Made by a program: the position numbers and the translations under genes
In this document: one piece after another, positions 37,615-48,179 of the stretch
How positions within the stretch are numbered: the first letter of the stretch is position 1
Layout: every line of letters starts with the position of its first letter
Notes under the pieces: generated by a model
Seen by the model: the letters and a program-made list of their open reading frames with translations, nothing else
What the model was told of the DNA's origin: nothing
Database searches by the model: none
From: Blakeslea trispora
Taxonomy: Eukaryota > Mucoromycota > Mucoromycetes > Mucorales > Choanephoraceae
Length of the DNA: 64,000 nt
Direction: 5' to 3'
Assembly (NCBI GenBank): GCA_025331445.1
Contig: JAIWNE010000082.1
Coordinates: 62,001 to 126,000 of the forward strand

Positions 37615-39638
37615 TTAATATTTTTTACTATTTGTGATACGATCAAGTAGTCTTTGTTTTGTTGATTTAGACGCTAATGTGCTTGAGGATCGCTTACGGT
37701 CAGAGAATAAACCAGATAGGCTACTCATTGAGCTTGATTTTTTACAGGTGCCCATATCGTCTTCATCACTGCTACTTTCATGTGATTTAGAAACTTTCCT
37801 ACTGGTGTCCTTTTGCTTTGATCTTCTTCTTTTTCTCTCTTGTATATAATGAGCTGAAATGGGTATGTTATCTTCTTCTGCTTCTTCGTCATCTACTTCA
37901 AACTCTTCATCATCTTTATCAAAATAATCTTCCTCCTCTTCATAGTCTTCTTCCGTATGTACAATGTGTTCCTGTGGCTGTGAGAGTTTGATGGATAGTT
38001 TTTGAGGTTTCTTTTTAGGTTTCGAAGGTATGGAAAAGGTGTCATTGTCTGCTATTGCTTGTTTTACTAGCTTCAATACATGATCTGCCAATGTAATAGG
38101 GTGATGGACAGAGTCTGGGATTTGGTACATCTTTCTCAAATGCTGAGTTAGAACAGTCTTTTCTGAAATAGGTATGTCCCCTTTGATCAGCTCGTTTCTA
38201 AGAAAAGACGCTAAAAGAGCCATATTGACCAGTTCATCATAAGAGAATTCTTGATATTTCTCCTTATCCGCTAACCAAGTATCAAACTTGGCTAGAGCAT
38301 ACCAATTCAATCTCTTGTAAAAAGGGAACTGGAATTTGAGTGGTACCTCTGTTGCCTGTTCAATTTCATGTACCTGGAGTTGTGTAGCTACACCAAAGGT
38401 ATGTAGAAAGTTTCCACCAATCACAATAGCATCTTCAGGTGTATAGACAGCATGTATCCAGCCTGATGGAATAATCCTTCAAACAACATGTCAATTTGTT
38501 GCTCCTCTTTCATTTTTTTTTGTATTATCTTCTATAGGATGTACTTACATTGTATTGCCTGGATGTAATTCAACTGAAAAGCATTGTTTAACCAAGTCAC
38601 CCAAGAAAGTAGTAGATTGTTCAGATGAAGAAGACCATTTTTGATACTTTTTGAGGTTGGTAGATGTTGGTTCGATAAAATAAAACGTCTTTCTGCCACT
38701 TAGTATATGATAGAACACTGAACTACCTCCAAAATCAATATGACTGTATATGCAAAAAAAAAATGGTAAGTTCAAGTGATTTGTCTTTAAGAATCACTTA
38801 CAAGTCAGTATAGGAGTCCTTTGTGCCCATAAGACAATACAGTTGTACCCTTGGGAATTCTTCAGGACGCTCATCGACAGGCCACATCAGATCTATCCAA
38901 TCCAACTCGCGTACAATCTTTGGTCGAGTAATCTGATCAGCCAAGTCAGAACCACTAATCTCTAAGCTGATGACATTACGGATTCGGTCTCTCTTTTCAC
39001 TATGAAAGTATTGTGCCCAACGGCCCATGGTCCAGCCTGGGATCTCGGATTGAGATGCTACATCAATCACTTCAACAGGGAAATCGTCTCCGCCTACTAA
39101 ACGGGCCACATCATAGACATTGATGTCAGAAGGCGGCATTTTCATATCCAGTTCAGGTTCGTTCTTTTCAATCACAAATGGCTCTTTTAGGCCTGTTGCT
39201 CTCAAGAGTTGCATGTTGACGTCGCTCGCTCGATACCGTTTAAACTTGTCTTCTGTAAAAGTCTTGGCGGCTAGTAGTTTTCCCCAGATTTGCTCGTCGC
39301 CTGTTGATGTTCCTTCGTTGAGATCTGCATAATTGAGACGTGCTTGACTTCGGCTTGATTTTCGTTGCGGTAGAGAGGCTTTGTCTATTCATCAAGGTTA
39401 ACATATGGACTATGGTCGTTTATACTGTGTACGTGTAGGCGTGCATGTACATACAAGTGCTAGGACCGTGAGTCTGGATACAGTTTGGACAATGAAAGCG
39501 ATCAATCAAAGCTACGTTGTCCAACTGTAGACATTTCGAGTGATACCAAACATGGCAGGCGTTGCACTGAATCCACTCGAGCGAATCAACGAGATCTGAA
39601 GGAGGGCAATAGGGGCATTGTGTTGAAGTATCCACCAT
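37615..39638 (-). CDS. JmjC histone demethylase with PHD finger, JHDM1-like
   Basis: Minus-strand gene; start at 39638 (MVDTSTQCPYCPP). A PHD finger comes first (CPYC, then IQCNACHVWYHSKCL and FHCPNC). Intron 1 then leads into YKASLPQRKSSRSQARLNYA. The JmjC core has YTDFHIDFGGSSVFYHI, giving the HxD iron site, and WIHAVYTPEDA for the distal His, joined across introns near 38790 and 38480. GWTMGRWAQYF and a Lys near FYFIEPT fit 2-oxoglutarate binding. The C-terminal third is acidic then basic and disordered. JHDM1/KDM2-type enzymes demethylate H3K36 or related lysines using Fe(II) and 2-oxoglutarate; the PHD finger reads methylated H3. Domain order matches fungal JHDM1. It converges with the CENP-B-type gene, 224 bp between stops. 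Confidence 0.92.
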
Positions 39639-40904
39639 AATGAACAATAACAGCTGAAAAAAAAACTTTTCTTTTGGTTTTGCTTGAAAAAGAAAACACC
39701 TGAGTTTCAAACAGACCCGAAACAAGAAACAGGTTCAAAAAAATAAAATAAACGAAACATGTCTGTACACCAGTTAGAATTGATGTCACAGGCGAAACAT
39801 GGTTAAAGATCATGTCGGTTCTGAGCATTTAAGCTATAGAATAAGCATGAGTTCCATCTTCAATAAAGATGAGCAAGAAGATGTTGCAAATAAGAATGAT
39901 GACTCTTGATTTAATGAGTTATATTGATGGCCAGAGTGAGTTTATAGTTGAGATTATTCACAAGTAAAGGAGTACTTGGGAAATGCAGTCTCCAACACAT
40001 CTTCCTTGGCTTACCCCAAAGTCATTAGAAGAATTAAATATATTCGTATGAAGGAAGCAAGTACTAAACCGGATCAGTTTAAAAAGAGGAGGGGAATCTC
40101 TTTGGTACATTTGTAGCTTTCATTTCTCTTGGAAAAAAAGGCAATCATGCTTAGCTATATTCTTTGTTATTGCACCTGTTACAGTTCCTGAACTAATGTA
40201 ACTACCAGCCCTGTTCTGTTCTTCAAAGACCTTCTTTTTTCTTACACCAACTGTTATCAAACATTTTACCGCAATTACAAAGAGAGATAGAGAGAGATAG
40301 AAAAGTATCTATAAAAATGTATTTTTGGCGTACAAGAATAGATCCTCCCAAAGTCATGTTTGATAATCATATGAATATAGTCAACCGGAACCAGCTACCA
40401 TAATTGATAATTGTAGCTTAATTGAAAAAAAAAGAGTCCCCTTTTTGTTTATATTATTACTCTAGATTAAGCATAAAAAAAAAGAGCCTTCTGAAAGCGA
40501 ATTATTCCCCTCTCTTGAAAATAACAGTAGGGTTCTTTCAAGAGCTGAAAGCCTTTAAGGTCAAATATGCTTTTGACATTCATTTGCATAAATTTAGCAT
40601 CAGGCACCGTGCTTCTTTGTACTTTACTGGCTGTTCATTGTATTACGTCACTCTACGACAAAGCCTTTAGTACGAAACCATAGCGCGCGGAGAGTTTACT
40701 CTACTGATTTTCATGATTCATGCAATTGACCGAAAGATGATGTATGTAAATTTAAACACAGCATGTTGCCAACAAAGTGTTGGAATCATCATGACATAAC
40801 AAAATCATTATCGTAAAAAAAAAGGTATATATACATAAAATACATGAAAAAGAAAACGTTTTCTTGTTTTTCATCAATTCAAAACTTTTAATAATTTTAC
40901 ACAA
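39639..40904. other. Divergent intergenic region between JHDM1-like and LEA-like genes
   Basis: It must hold both promoters. A GA-rich (AGAGATAG)n stretch lies at 40279-40300, and a TATA box for the right-hand gene at 40826. No gene is seen. Confidence 0.45.
40826..40833 (+). promoter_or_regulatory. TATA box (TATATATA)
   Basis: TATATATA lies 72 bp before the ATG of the LEA-like gene, followed by an A/T-rich leader. This suggests a regulated, TATA-type promoter. Confidence 0.6.
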
Positions 40905-41687
40905 ATGTCTTCTGCTTTAACAAAATCTATTTTCTTGGGTGCCATTGCTCGCTCCACTGCTGCTAAATCCACATATGTACCTGCTGCCTCTCTTCATCTA
41001 TCTACCGTCTTGTCTCGTGAAGCTGGTGTTGTAGAGAAGGTAAAGGATACTGCTGAAAAGATCAATATTGAAACCGGAAAGAAGCTGAGTGAAGCTTTGG
41101 GTGCTGCTCAAGACATGTCTGACACAGCTGGCCACAAGGCTGAAGAATTGAAGCGTGAAGCTTCTGTCAAATCTGAACAAATGAAGGATTCTGCTTCCAA
41201 CTTGAACAAGATGGCCGGTGAAAAGCTAAGCGAAGGTATCGACAGCACTGAAAAGATGGCTCAAACTGCTTCCGAAAAGACAGAACAACTCAAGAACCAA
41301 GCTTCCCAAACAACAGAACAACTCAAGAACCAAGCCTCTCAAAAGACAGAACAACTCAAGAATGAAACTTCCGAAAAGACAATCTTGGAATCAATGAGCG
41401 ATATGGTGGAAAAGACAAAGCAAGCTGTTGGCCTTGGTGCAAAGAAGGCAGACCATAAGGCAGACGAAGTCAAGGATGAAGCCAAATTAAACGCCAAGAA
41501 GGTATCACACTCTTTTGATGAAACAAAGGAAAAGGCAAAGAAGTTTGCAAAGGAAAAGAAAGAAAAGGCTCATGAATTTACTGAATCCAAGAAGAACAAG
41601 GCTGCTGATTACATCCAAAAGGCAGAAGATAAGGCTTCCGATGTAGCTGGTGCTACTAAGGACAGAGCTCCCGAATTTAGAGAGTAA
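40905..41687 (+). CDS. LEA group 3-like protein with mitochondrial presequence
   Basis: Intronless, 260 aa. Residues 1-35 (MSSALTKSIFLGAIARSTAA and on) lack acidic residues and are rich in Ser, Ala, Lys and Arg, as in mitochondrial targeting peptides. The rest is almost all Lys, Glu, Ala, Asp, Ser and Thr with 11-residue periodicity. Three near-identical tandem 11-mers (KTEQLKNQASQ, TTEQLKNQASQ, KTEQLKNETSE) lie at about residues 124-157. Such LEA-3 repeats are disordered in water and fold to amphipathic helices on drying, protecting membranes and proteins. A role in spore or stress survival of mitochondria is inferred. Absence of introns and the TATA promoter fit a stress-induced gene. Confidence 0.8.
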   Translation: MSSALTKSIFLGAIARSTAAKSTYVPAASLHLSTVLSREAGVVEKVKDTAEKINIETGKKLSEALGAAQDMSDTAGHKAEELKREASVKSEQMKDSASNLNKMAGEKLSEGIDSTEKMAQTASEKTEQLKNQASQTTEQLKNQASQKTEQLKNETSEKTILESMSDMVEKTKQAVGLGAKKADHKADEVKDEAKLNAKKVSHSFDETKEKAKKFAKEKKEKAHEFTESKKNKAADYIQKAEDKASDVAGATKDRAPEFRE

Positions 41688-41886
41688 ATCTTTTTTTTTG
41701 TAATATATAAACATCCATTTTTTTTTAAAAAACAAGTCCATTTTTATCTAAAAGACTAAATATATGTTTAAAGTAATGGAAAGGGGGGAGAGATATCAGT
41801 TACTTTAAGGGTAGTATTGGTTATAAAGGAAATAGAGACCGTATAGAGCAAGTAGTGATGGAAAAAGAAGCCTATTGAAGGATTGG

Positions 41887-42150
41887 ATGTGCTTGTCATT
41901 TGAGAAAGATATAGGAAGGAGGAGGATTAGAGATTCGTGTGACATCAATGAAGTGGTAGATGCATTTGAGGAGATGTTGTCAAAAAGAAACAAAATGGTT
42001 AGAAGACTAGATGTTAGATGGAAAGAGGACTTTGAGGAAAAAGAAAAGTGGGTGAATTCAACAGATGTTAGGGCAAACATGTGGGACTTTTTCTTTAAAG
42101 AACCTAGACATTTTATAGTACTTTTAGGCTTGAAACGCCAAAATAAATAA
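41887..42150 (+). CDS. Possible small gene or exon, unknown
   Basis: An 87-codon frame begins at ATG 41887 and ends KEPRHFIVLLGLKRQNK. Composition (acidic and basic helix FEEMLSKRNKMVRRLDVRWK, then an aromatic segment MWDFFFKEPRHF) looks like real protein more than noise. An upstream exon is possible but none was found. The other strand is also open here (42188-41805), though its composition is low-complexity. No family recognised. Confidence 0.3.
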   Translation: MCLSFEKDIGRRRIRDSCDINEVVDAFEEMLSKRNKMVRRLDVRWKEDFEEKEKWVNSTDVRANMWDFFFKEPRHFIVLLGLKRQNK

Positions 42151-42218
42151 ATATAAAAAAAAAGAAGACTATATTCATATCTTTTCAAAAAAAAAAAAAA
42201 AGCGCAATGTATACATGA

Positions 42219-43514
42219 TCAATCCATCTCATATTGTACAATGACTGCTTCTTCCATATAAGTAACATCCTCTATAGATCCCGGATGACAATCTTTCTTA
42301 CAAACAAAGACCATGATAGTACCAAATTCCATACCGACATTCCAGCTATCAAGTAGAGATTTTGTGTCTTTAACCTCGTTGGCAGGTTGTTCTCGTGTAG
42401 CATACTCTGCTGTTGGTAAGATAGACAACACATTCGGCATCAGTTGGCATTCAAACACACGAGGTCCTCGACAATGAGGACAGACCGCGTTGATCTTTTG
42501 TTGCTGTTGCGCAGTCAAGGCAGAGTAAAACAAGGGCTGACCATGCATATCATACCGCGCGCATTGTGCTGGTGAGAATTCAACACGCTCTGTGAACTTT
42601 CTGAATTGTTTGTCTACACCCCGGGGTAAAGTTTGCTTTTCATAGGCTTCGCCTTGCCATGTCTCGCCTTCGTCCATGAAGAGTTCTTGTTCCATATCGA
42701 GATATTGCTTATATTTACTCAGGTCAATACCCATTGAGTCGTATCGGTCCATAGGTTCTTCATCGATATAGAGGTATTGTGCTGGGAAAGAAGGTAAGGT
42801 AGATGTGTCAACAGGATCTGTTATGTTCAGTTGGCTCAGTTGATCCACCAACTTGTCTGTCTCTTGTTGTCTGTTGGTCTCTAGGGATTTAGCAACCACA
42901 GAAGCAGCGGTCGGTTTCATGCCAAAACCGCCGCCGTTAGGAGCAAATGATCCTGCTGAACTTCCCCACAAGTCGCCTAATTGAAATCCTTGACCAAATG
43001 CTTGTTGGTTCTTGGCTGCTGCTGCTTTTTTCTTCTCTTCTCTCTTTCGCTTCTCTTCTTCCTTTTGACGTTGTGCCTTTAAATAAGCTTGATCGACTAC
43101 ATGAGAACGCAAGACAGAGAAACTAAAAGAAGAGGAGGTGAATGTCAAGTATGAAGCCAAGTTTTTTTATTATTATTACCTTCCTTCTTTTCTCATACAA
43201 GCACGTCTGTTACAGCCCCAGACATACAATACTCGGTGATAAGGTGAGTCGGGTAAAGGCGCATAACTCTGAAAGATCAAGTACATGGGCTTTTGACATA
43301 CTTTGCACCGACATGTTTGAAAGGAAGGTGGCTTTGAAGGCTCTAACCATAACTTGAGTTCCATAGTCAGCATACATCAGTTGGTATTGTTCGTATGACT
43401 TACAGGCAGACCACCCAGCTTAGTGACGTAAGCATCGTTGTCTGTTTCTATCTCTCCATCGGGAAGACCAAGTAAAACAGGGGCTTCCTTTTTCGATTGC
43501 TTCTTGTTGACCAT
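42219..43514 (-). CDS. PDCD2/TSR4 family protein (40S ribosome assembly)
   Basis: Minus-strand gene of three exons. Start at 43514 (MVNKKQSKKEAPVLLGLPDG). The N-terminal part has VTKLGGLP, then SFQTCRCKVC and LYVWGCNRRACMRKEGS with the family's cysteine pairs. A basic coiled region follows. The C-terminal PDCD2_C domain has AQCARYDMHGQPLF, CPHCRGPRVFECQLMP and GTIMVFVCKKDC, ending EEAVIVQYEMD. TSR4/PDCD2 proteins chaperone uS5 (Rps2) into 40S subunits. The layout agrees with the family throughout. Confidence 0.93.
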
Positions 43515-44166
43515 AATATCTTTACAGTAAAAAAAAAAAGAAAAGAGAGGCAAATTTTTTTTTTCTATTGTTTAAAATTTGATTGGCGTACTTTAAATCA
43601 TCAGCCAATTAAAATCAAGAATTTAGTCGACTCAATTTTTCTTCTTTTTTATTTATTTAGAAATGCATGAATTTCATAATTTGGCCTAAATCACATTTAC
43701 AGTGCAACTTGTCATCATGTATAAACCTGTAGTGTCATTATACTCTAATTGCATTGAATTATAATAAATGCAACGTCATAAGGTTTCGATAGTTCCAATC
43801 GAAATAGTGTATTATGTAACCTGGTATCATACTCAATAGAAAAAAAAAGGGGATAATACTACAGCACAGAGTCATTGGTTGTCACTGTAATGCAGTTAGT
43901 CAACTACACATACGAATATAAGACTTCTTTGAATGGCACATTGTCCTCTCTCTTCTCATTTTAAATTCGTCTCCAATTTGCTTAGTGAACAGAGTGCTTG
44001 ACCTCTAATTTAATTTTTTTTTCTTAATAATTTCATATTGGCTTGAATTTCGGCAATGTTGCTACACACTGTCTCTTTGGCTTATAAGGAGTCAATCAAG
44101 GCGAGTATAAATAAATCAAGAAAAAAAAGAGAAAAAAAAAGATCATTATTTCTTGAACTATTCATC
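43515..44166. other. Divergent intergenic region
   Basis: Between PDCD2/TSR4 (minus) and the four-TM gene (plus). A TATAAATA box lies at 44106. An upstream in-frame ATG at 44056 lies before this TATA box, so it is probably not the start. No other gene is seen. Confidence 0.45.
44106..44113 (+). promoter_or_regulatory. TATA box (TATAAATA) that decides the start of the next gene
   Basis: TATAAATA lies 61 bp before ATG 44167 and 50 bp after ATG 44056. Transcription should begin near 44135, which favours the later ATG. Confidence 0.55.
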
Positions 44167-44697
44167 ATGGACTATTCTGATAATTACTATCATTCTTCTG
44201 CACCTACACCTACCCTTATTCCTCTTCATCCCATTGTAGATGATTATATCTATAGCTGGCATTTACGTATGACTTGGATTGCCTTCTTGACCTTATGGAT
44301 CTTTTGGAGTCTGGTATGGATCTTTCGTAACTTTCTGATCAACAAGAAGGAAAGACCTGATTTACTCGAGGAAGTCATCAATACGGCTGCCGAAGCCTCT
44401 CAAAAGGCCATGATGATTCCGGCTATCAATGAATGGCCTCAGCGCTTGGACAATGCTTATCAAATGGTGAAGGATGTGCTTGGCTCACTTCTTTGTCTGT
44501 TGTCTCTCAATACTGTAGCTCATGCCTCATCTTATGGTGTCATGATCATTGCTTGGCTCATTGTTGCTTTTGCCATCTTTTGGTGTGTAGTAGAGATGAT
44601 CATTGACAATCGTATCCTACGCCTTATTTATTCCATTATTTTCTTTGCCCTTGGTTTGGCTTTTGTTGGTATTACTTTTCAAGCAGCTAATTTCTAA
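44167..44697 (+). CDS. Small membrane protein with about four transmembrane helices, unknown family
   Basis: 176 aa, no intron. The frame is open upstream to ATG 44056, but the TATA box position favours 44167 (MDYSDNYYHSSAPTPTLIPL). Hydrophobic helices occupy about residues 37-58 (MTWIAFLTLWIFWSLVWIF), 98-112, 119-138 and 150-170. A loop of about 40 polar residues (INKKERPDLLEEVINTAAEA and on) separates the first two. No signal peptide. I do not recognise the family. It converges with the bHLH gene, only 51 bp between stops. Confidence 0.7.
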   Translation: MDYSDNYYHSSAPTPTLIPLHPIVDDYIYSWHLRMTWIAFLTLWIFWSLVWIFRNFLINKKERPDLLEEVINTAAEASQKAMMIPAINEWPQRLDNAYQMVKDVLGSLLCLLSLNTVAHASSYGVMIIAWLIVAFAIFWCVVEMIIDNRILRLIYSIIFFALGLAFVGITFQAANF

Positions 44698-44748
44698 TAT
44701 CAGAACATTTCCTTTTAATAAAAACTGTATTCAGTTGAATGAAGCCAG

Positions 44749-45371
44749 CTACACTTTATTTATTCTTGATCCACATTGATACTGTTTAGGATGGTTCAAG
44801 ATGAGTGGTGAATCGAATTCTTCTTTATCTTGATGCATTCGATATGTCTCCAGTAGTTGTTCTAGATGTTTTGTACGCTTTTGATATTGAAGTAGCTTTT
44901 CATGTAATGACTTGATATGATCGACTGATTGTTTGAGTATGGTGTTCTTACTGCTTTTCATAGTCTCTGTCTTTGGAAGTAAAGTGGAGAGTTCATAGAT
45001 ACGATCGTTGATATTGCTTCGTCTTCTTTTCTCTACAGCATTATGTGATTCTCTTCTTCTTTGCTTCATGTCAAGTCGGTTCTGTAAACTATCAGAAAAT
45101 AAGGATTTTTTTTTGTAATGTTGTTCATAATTCGAATTACATGCTTACCTCTTCTGTTGCTCTTTATGGTTATTATCTGTGCTGGATGACTGCCTTGGTT
45201 CTGTGTTTTGCGATACTTTGTAAGATAGTTTGCACTTGGATTTCTTTCATTTTTTTTTACCTGTCTTTGAAGTGATAGTAGACACTTTCTTGGCTGACTT
45301 TTTATTTTTCTTGACCAATCCATCTTTCTCAGAGGTTTTGTTGTGAGAGGAAAAAGGCGTGTTATTCATAA
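44749..45371 (-). CDS. bHLH transcription factor
   Basis: Three minus-strand exons. Exon 1 starts at 45371 (MNNTPFSSHNKTSEKDGLVK). A 28-nt middle exon near 45150 (NNHKEQQK) joins in frame to SLQNRLDMKQRRRESHNAVE. The basic region RRRESHNAVEKRRRSNINDR has the H-x3-E-x3-R residues that read E-box DNA (CANNTG). Helix 1 is IYELSTLLP; helix 2 is KNTILKQSVDHIKSL; a short coiled-coil LHEKLLQYQKRTKHLEQLLE follows. The protein is only about 150 aa, so it is little more than the DNA-binding and dimer module. MITF/USF/SREBP-like class; targets unknown. It shares a 463-bp divergent promoter with LSM1. Confidence 0.88.
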
Positions 45372-45834
45372 AGAAATGAAGAAATGAAAAAAGAGGGAGA
45401 GGAAAACTAGTGTTCACAAAGAAATTAATGTCAGGTTCTGGAAAATGATTGGCAGATACTAGAATGATTATCACTTGAAACAAATTGTCAATTGTTATCA
45501 TTATGCATTCCCCCCCTAAACAGCTTATAAGAAAAAAAACAATGAGATAAATTAAGCTGATTTCTTTACAAGAAGCAAGAAATAGATAAAGCGAAACTGA
45601 CAACTTTTATCTCGAATAATGCACGCTATGAAAGCATCTCTTTAAAGAACAAGGAAACAGATCAGCCCAGAAAGCACTTTTTTTTTTCTTTTCTTGTTCT
45701 TACTTTAGAAATCGAGTCACAGGCTTGTTGTCATTTTAAATGGTCTTTAAGGCCCTTTTTTTTTTTCTTTTTATTTATTTTTAGCTTGATTTTCTTTTAC
45801 CCACTTTACTCTCTTTCTTTTTTCTTTTCTTACT
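45372..45834. other. Divergent promoter between the bHLH gene and LSM1
   Basis: 463 bp with A/T runs and a TTTTTCTTTT pyrimidine leader on the LSM1 side. No other gene is seen. Confidence 0.5.
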
Positions 45835-46421
45835 ATGGAAATAACCAGTGGCCCTTTTTTCACAACCTCAACTGGGCTTATTGATAGCATCGACAGTAAA
45901 ACACTCGAATAAAATAAAAAAAAAGAGAGAGAGACGAGTTCCAACTCTTTATTTATTGTAGAGAAGCTTATGGTTGTCTTGAGAGATGGCCGTAAACTGA
46001 TTGGCACATTACGATCCTTTGACCAGTTTGGTATGGATGTCTTCATCTCTCTTTTTCTTTTCTAACACTTTTTGATAGCCAACTTGGTTTTACAGGACAC
46101 GATTGAAAGAATTTACGTAGGCAATTGTTATGGTGATATTCCAAGAGGTATTTTTCTGATTCGGGGTGAAAATGTCGTACTGCTTGGAGAGATTGTAACG
46201 TATTTTTTATATATAAAAAAAAAGAGTTATTTATTAAAAAGAAATCATGCTAGGATCTTGACAAAGAAGAACATATCAATTTAAGGCAAGTGCCTGTGGA
46301 AGAAATATTGATGGCACAACGCGAAGAATTAGAGGCGAAAGAAAGACTTGATAAGATTAGAAGCAAAGTGTTGCATGATCAAGGATTCTGTGTTGATTCT
46401 GCTCAGAATGATCTGTATTAA
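45835..46421 (+). CDS. LSM1: U6 snRNA-associated Sm-like protein LSm1 (mRNA decay)
   Basis: Four small exons (45835-45895, 45962-46030, 46079-46194, 46254-46421) give 137 aa. The Sm1 motif reads [20 protein letters not shown] and continues [12 protein letters not shown]; the Sm2 motif is [14 protein letters not shown]. The C-terminal extension ([20 protein letters not shown] and DLY at the end) is typical of LSm1. The Lsm1-7 ring binds the 3' end of oligoadenylated mRNAs in the cytoplasm and promotes decapping. All four exons are shorter than 170 nt. Confidence 0.95.
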
Positions 46422-46464
46422 ATAAAAAAAAAAGAAAACAAAGTCTACAACACAATCTACATAC

Positions 46465-46704
46465 TTATTTGTCACGACGAATAAGCCTTGAACACTTTCG
46501 CATGATTTGATCGACAAGACCACCTAGTGCTGCTAAGGGAGCAAACAAGATACCGCAACAATTACAGTTATTAACGTTGGAAGGTTCGGAAGGTGAAGTA
46601 AAAGGTTCTTGAGTGGGATGAGCAGATGCAGGTTTCATTAAGAAAAGAAGAAAAAGAAAAACAAGAAAAATGGTGAAACTCAGTAACAGTTGTACTATGC
46701 ACAT
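46465..46704 (-). CDS. Possible small secreted or membrane cysteine-containing protein
   Basis: 79 aa from ATG 46704 (MCIVQLLLSFTIFLVFLFLL) to the stop at 46465; the frame is open further upstream only from TTG. A strongly hydrophobic N-terminus followed by ASAHPT suggests a signal peptide or anchor. The rest is short with NCNCCGILFAPLAALGGLVD and a basic end CSRLIRRDK. No family recognised. It is convergent with LSM1 with 43 bp between stops and is divergent from the methyltransferase gene. Confidence 0.45.
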   Translation of the reverse strand: MCIVQLLLSFTIFLVFLFLLFLMKPASAHPTQEPFTSPSEPSNVNNCNCCGILFAPLAALGGLVDQIMRKCSRLIRRDK

Positions 46705-47059
46705 TTTTATTTTATTTTTTTTTATCAACCGATAAAGGCTTTCAAAAAAAAAAAAAGCTTAGCAACTAAATGCCAAAGTGCTTCTATTAGAAATTTTCGG
46801 TTGTCAAGCAACGGAAAGGAGAGTGACAATGTCAAGTACATGTGTGTGGTTTTTATATTCTCAACACATTATTCAGGTACTATCCTTATAGTTCTTTAAA
46901 ACAACCCCCTTCCTTCTTTTTAAGCATAGTAGAAACACTGCACAAAAAAACATCATTGTACCAATCAAATGGTTAAAGAAGTACATTAAAACACCGAGCG
47001 TATCCATCTTTCAAAATTTTCCTTTTCCCCCCTTTCTTTTCTCTTTTTTTTTCTTAATC
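46705..47059. other. Divergent promoter region
   Basis: 355 bp between the small secreted protein (minus) and the methyltransferase gene (plus), with a C/T-rich tract at 47024-47052 before the ATG. Confidence 0.4.
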
Positions 47060-48167
47060 ATGTCAGAATCTTTATTGAATGAAATAGAGTCCATCTCTTT
47101 AACGACTCGATCTATTGGCAAATGCAACGATAGACTAAAGACACACATTGATCAACTGCTAGATAGTCTAGATCATCTTATTCAGTTATCTGCAGATCGA
47201 TTTATGAGCTTGGAAGATCATGGTCAGGATGAAATTGAACTCTACAGAGTACATCCTCAGGACTTGGTTCGAGCTAGACAATATACCAATGCTATCCTGC
47301 TTAAACTGATATCTTTAGAATATCTATTTAATGATGATCAAGATGATGAACGTATGGAAAGAGCTTCGAGATTATTAGCTCATATGTCAGGCAGAGGAGG
47401 TATAAAAGTAAAAAAAAAATTACAAGAAAAAAAAATTGAACCAATTGGATTTCAGCTGCAGGATCGATCACTCGCACGTGGCACATTCCGTACCTGAATG
47501 CAGATGGTGTTCGACAAGAATTATGTTTGCCTCTTCATGAGCCATGTTATGTAGGCAATGATCTCGGCTTCAAAACATGGGGTGCAGCACCTATGATGGC
47601 CAAGTAAGTTGTTATTCTTTCGAAATAGAAATAGTTGTTGACTCTGTAGTTAGAAAATTACTTCAAGAGAACATTATCCCTCATTTAGCAGATGCCTCTG
47701 TTCTCGAATTAGGCACTGGTACTGGTATGGTAGGCTTAGTGTGTGATTACTTGGGTGCTGCTGAAGTGCATGTGACAGACTATCATCCTCGAGTGCTTGA
47801 GAATGTTGCTTATAATATCCAGTTAAATCAATCTCGTGCCCGGGTCTCTCAACTTGATTTCGTAGAGGTAGCACTAGATCAAGCAGTAGAATGGCAAGAC
47901 CGTACCTTTGATGTGGTGATAGCAAGCGATCTGCTGTATGAGATGGAACATGCCGAGCATCTACCCTTGGCGATTGATAGATTAATGAAGAATGAGTTTT
48001 ATTTCATGATACCACTAAGAGACACGCATTGGGAAGAAGTCAGTCGATTTGAACAGAAAATGAAAGAGATTGGTCTGATCTGTAAGAAAACACAAGATAG
48101 CCAGCATGAAGAAGAGGAAGGCATGATACGATTCAGATATTATGAATTTGTCCGAACCACATCTTAA
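47060..48167 (+). CDS. Class I methyltransferase, FAM86/EFM/METTL21-like protein lysine methyltransferase
   Basis: Three exons (47060-47399, 47456-47603, 47654-48167) give 333 aa; the last acceptor is GTAGTTAG. The N-terminal 110 residues are helical and specific to this protein. Splicing gives GAAGSITRTWHIPYLNADG and NDLGFKTWGAAPMMAK, then the SAM-binding motif I VLELGTGTGMVG, motif II VHVTDYHPRVLENV, and FDVVIASDLLYEMEHAEHL. The GSITRTW and TWGAA..A motifs and the DxxY-like DLLY mark the seven-beta-strand lysine methyltransferase group that modifies elongation factors or chaperones. The exact substrate is not predictable. Its stop lies 12 bp from the stop of the convergent Zn2Cys6 gene. Confidence 0.85.
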
Positions 48168-48179
48168 TAAATCGTTTTA

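Noticed and set aside
41805..42188. Minus-strand 127-codon frame
   Set aside because: Ser/Leu/Phe-rich, low-information product; the plus strand in the same place looks more protein-like.
44056..44166. N-terminal extension of the four-TM protein from ATG 44056
   Set aside because: A TATA box lies downstream of this ATG and the extension is low-complexity Lys/Arg-rich; ATG 44167 is the better start.
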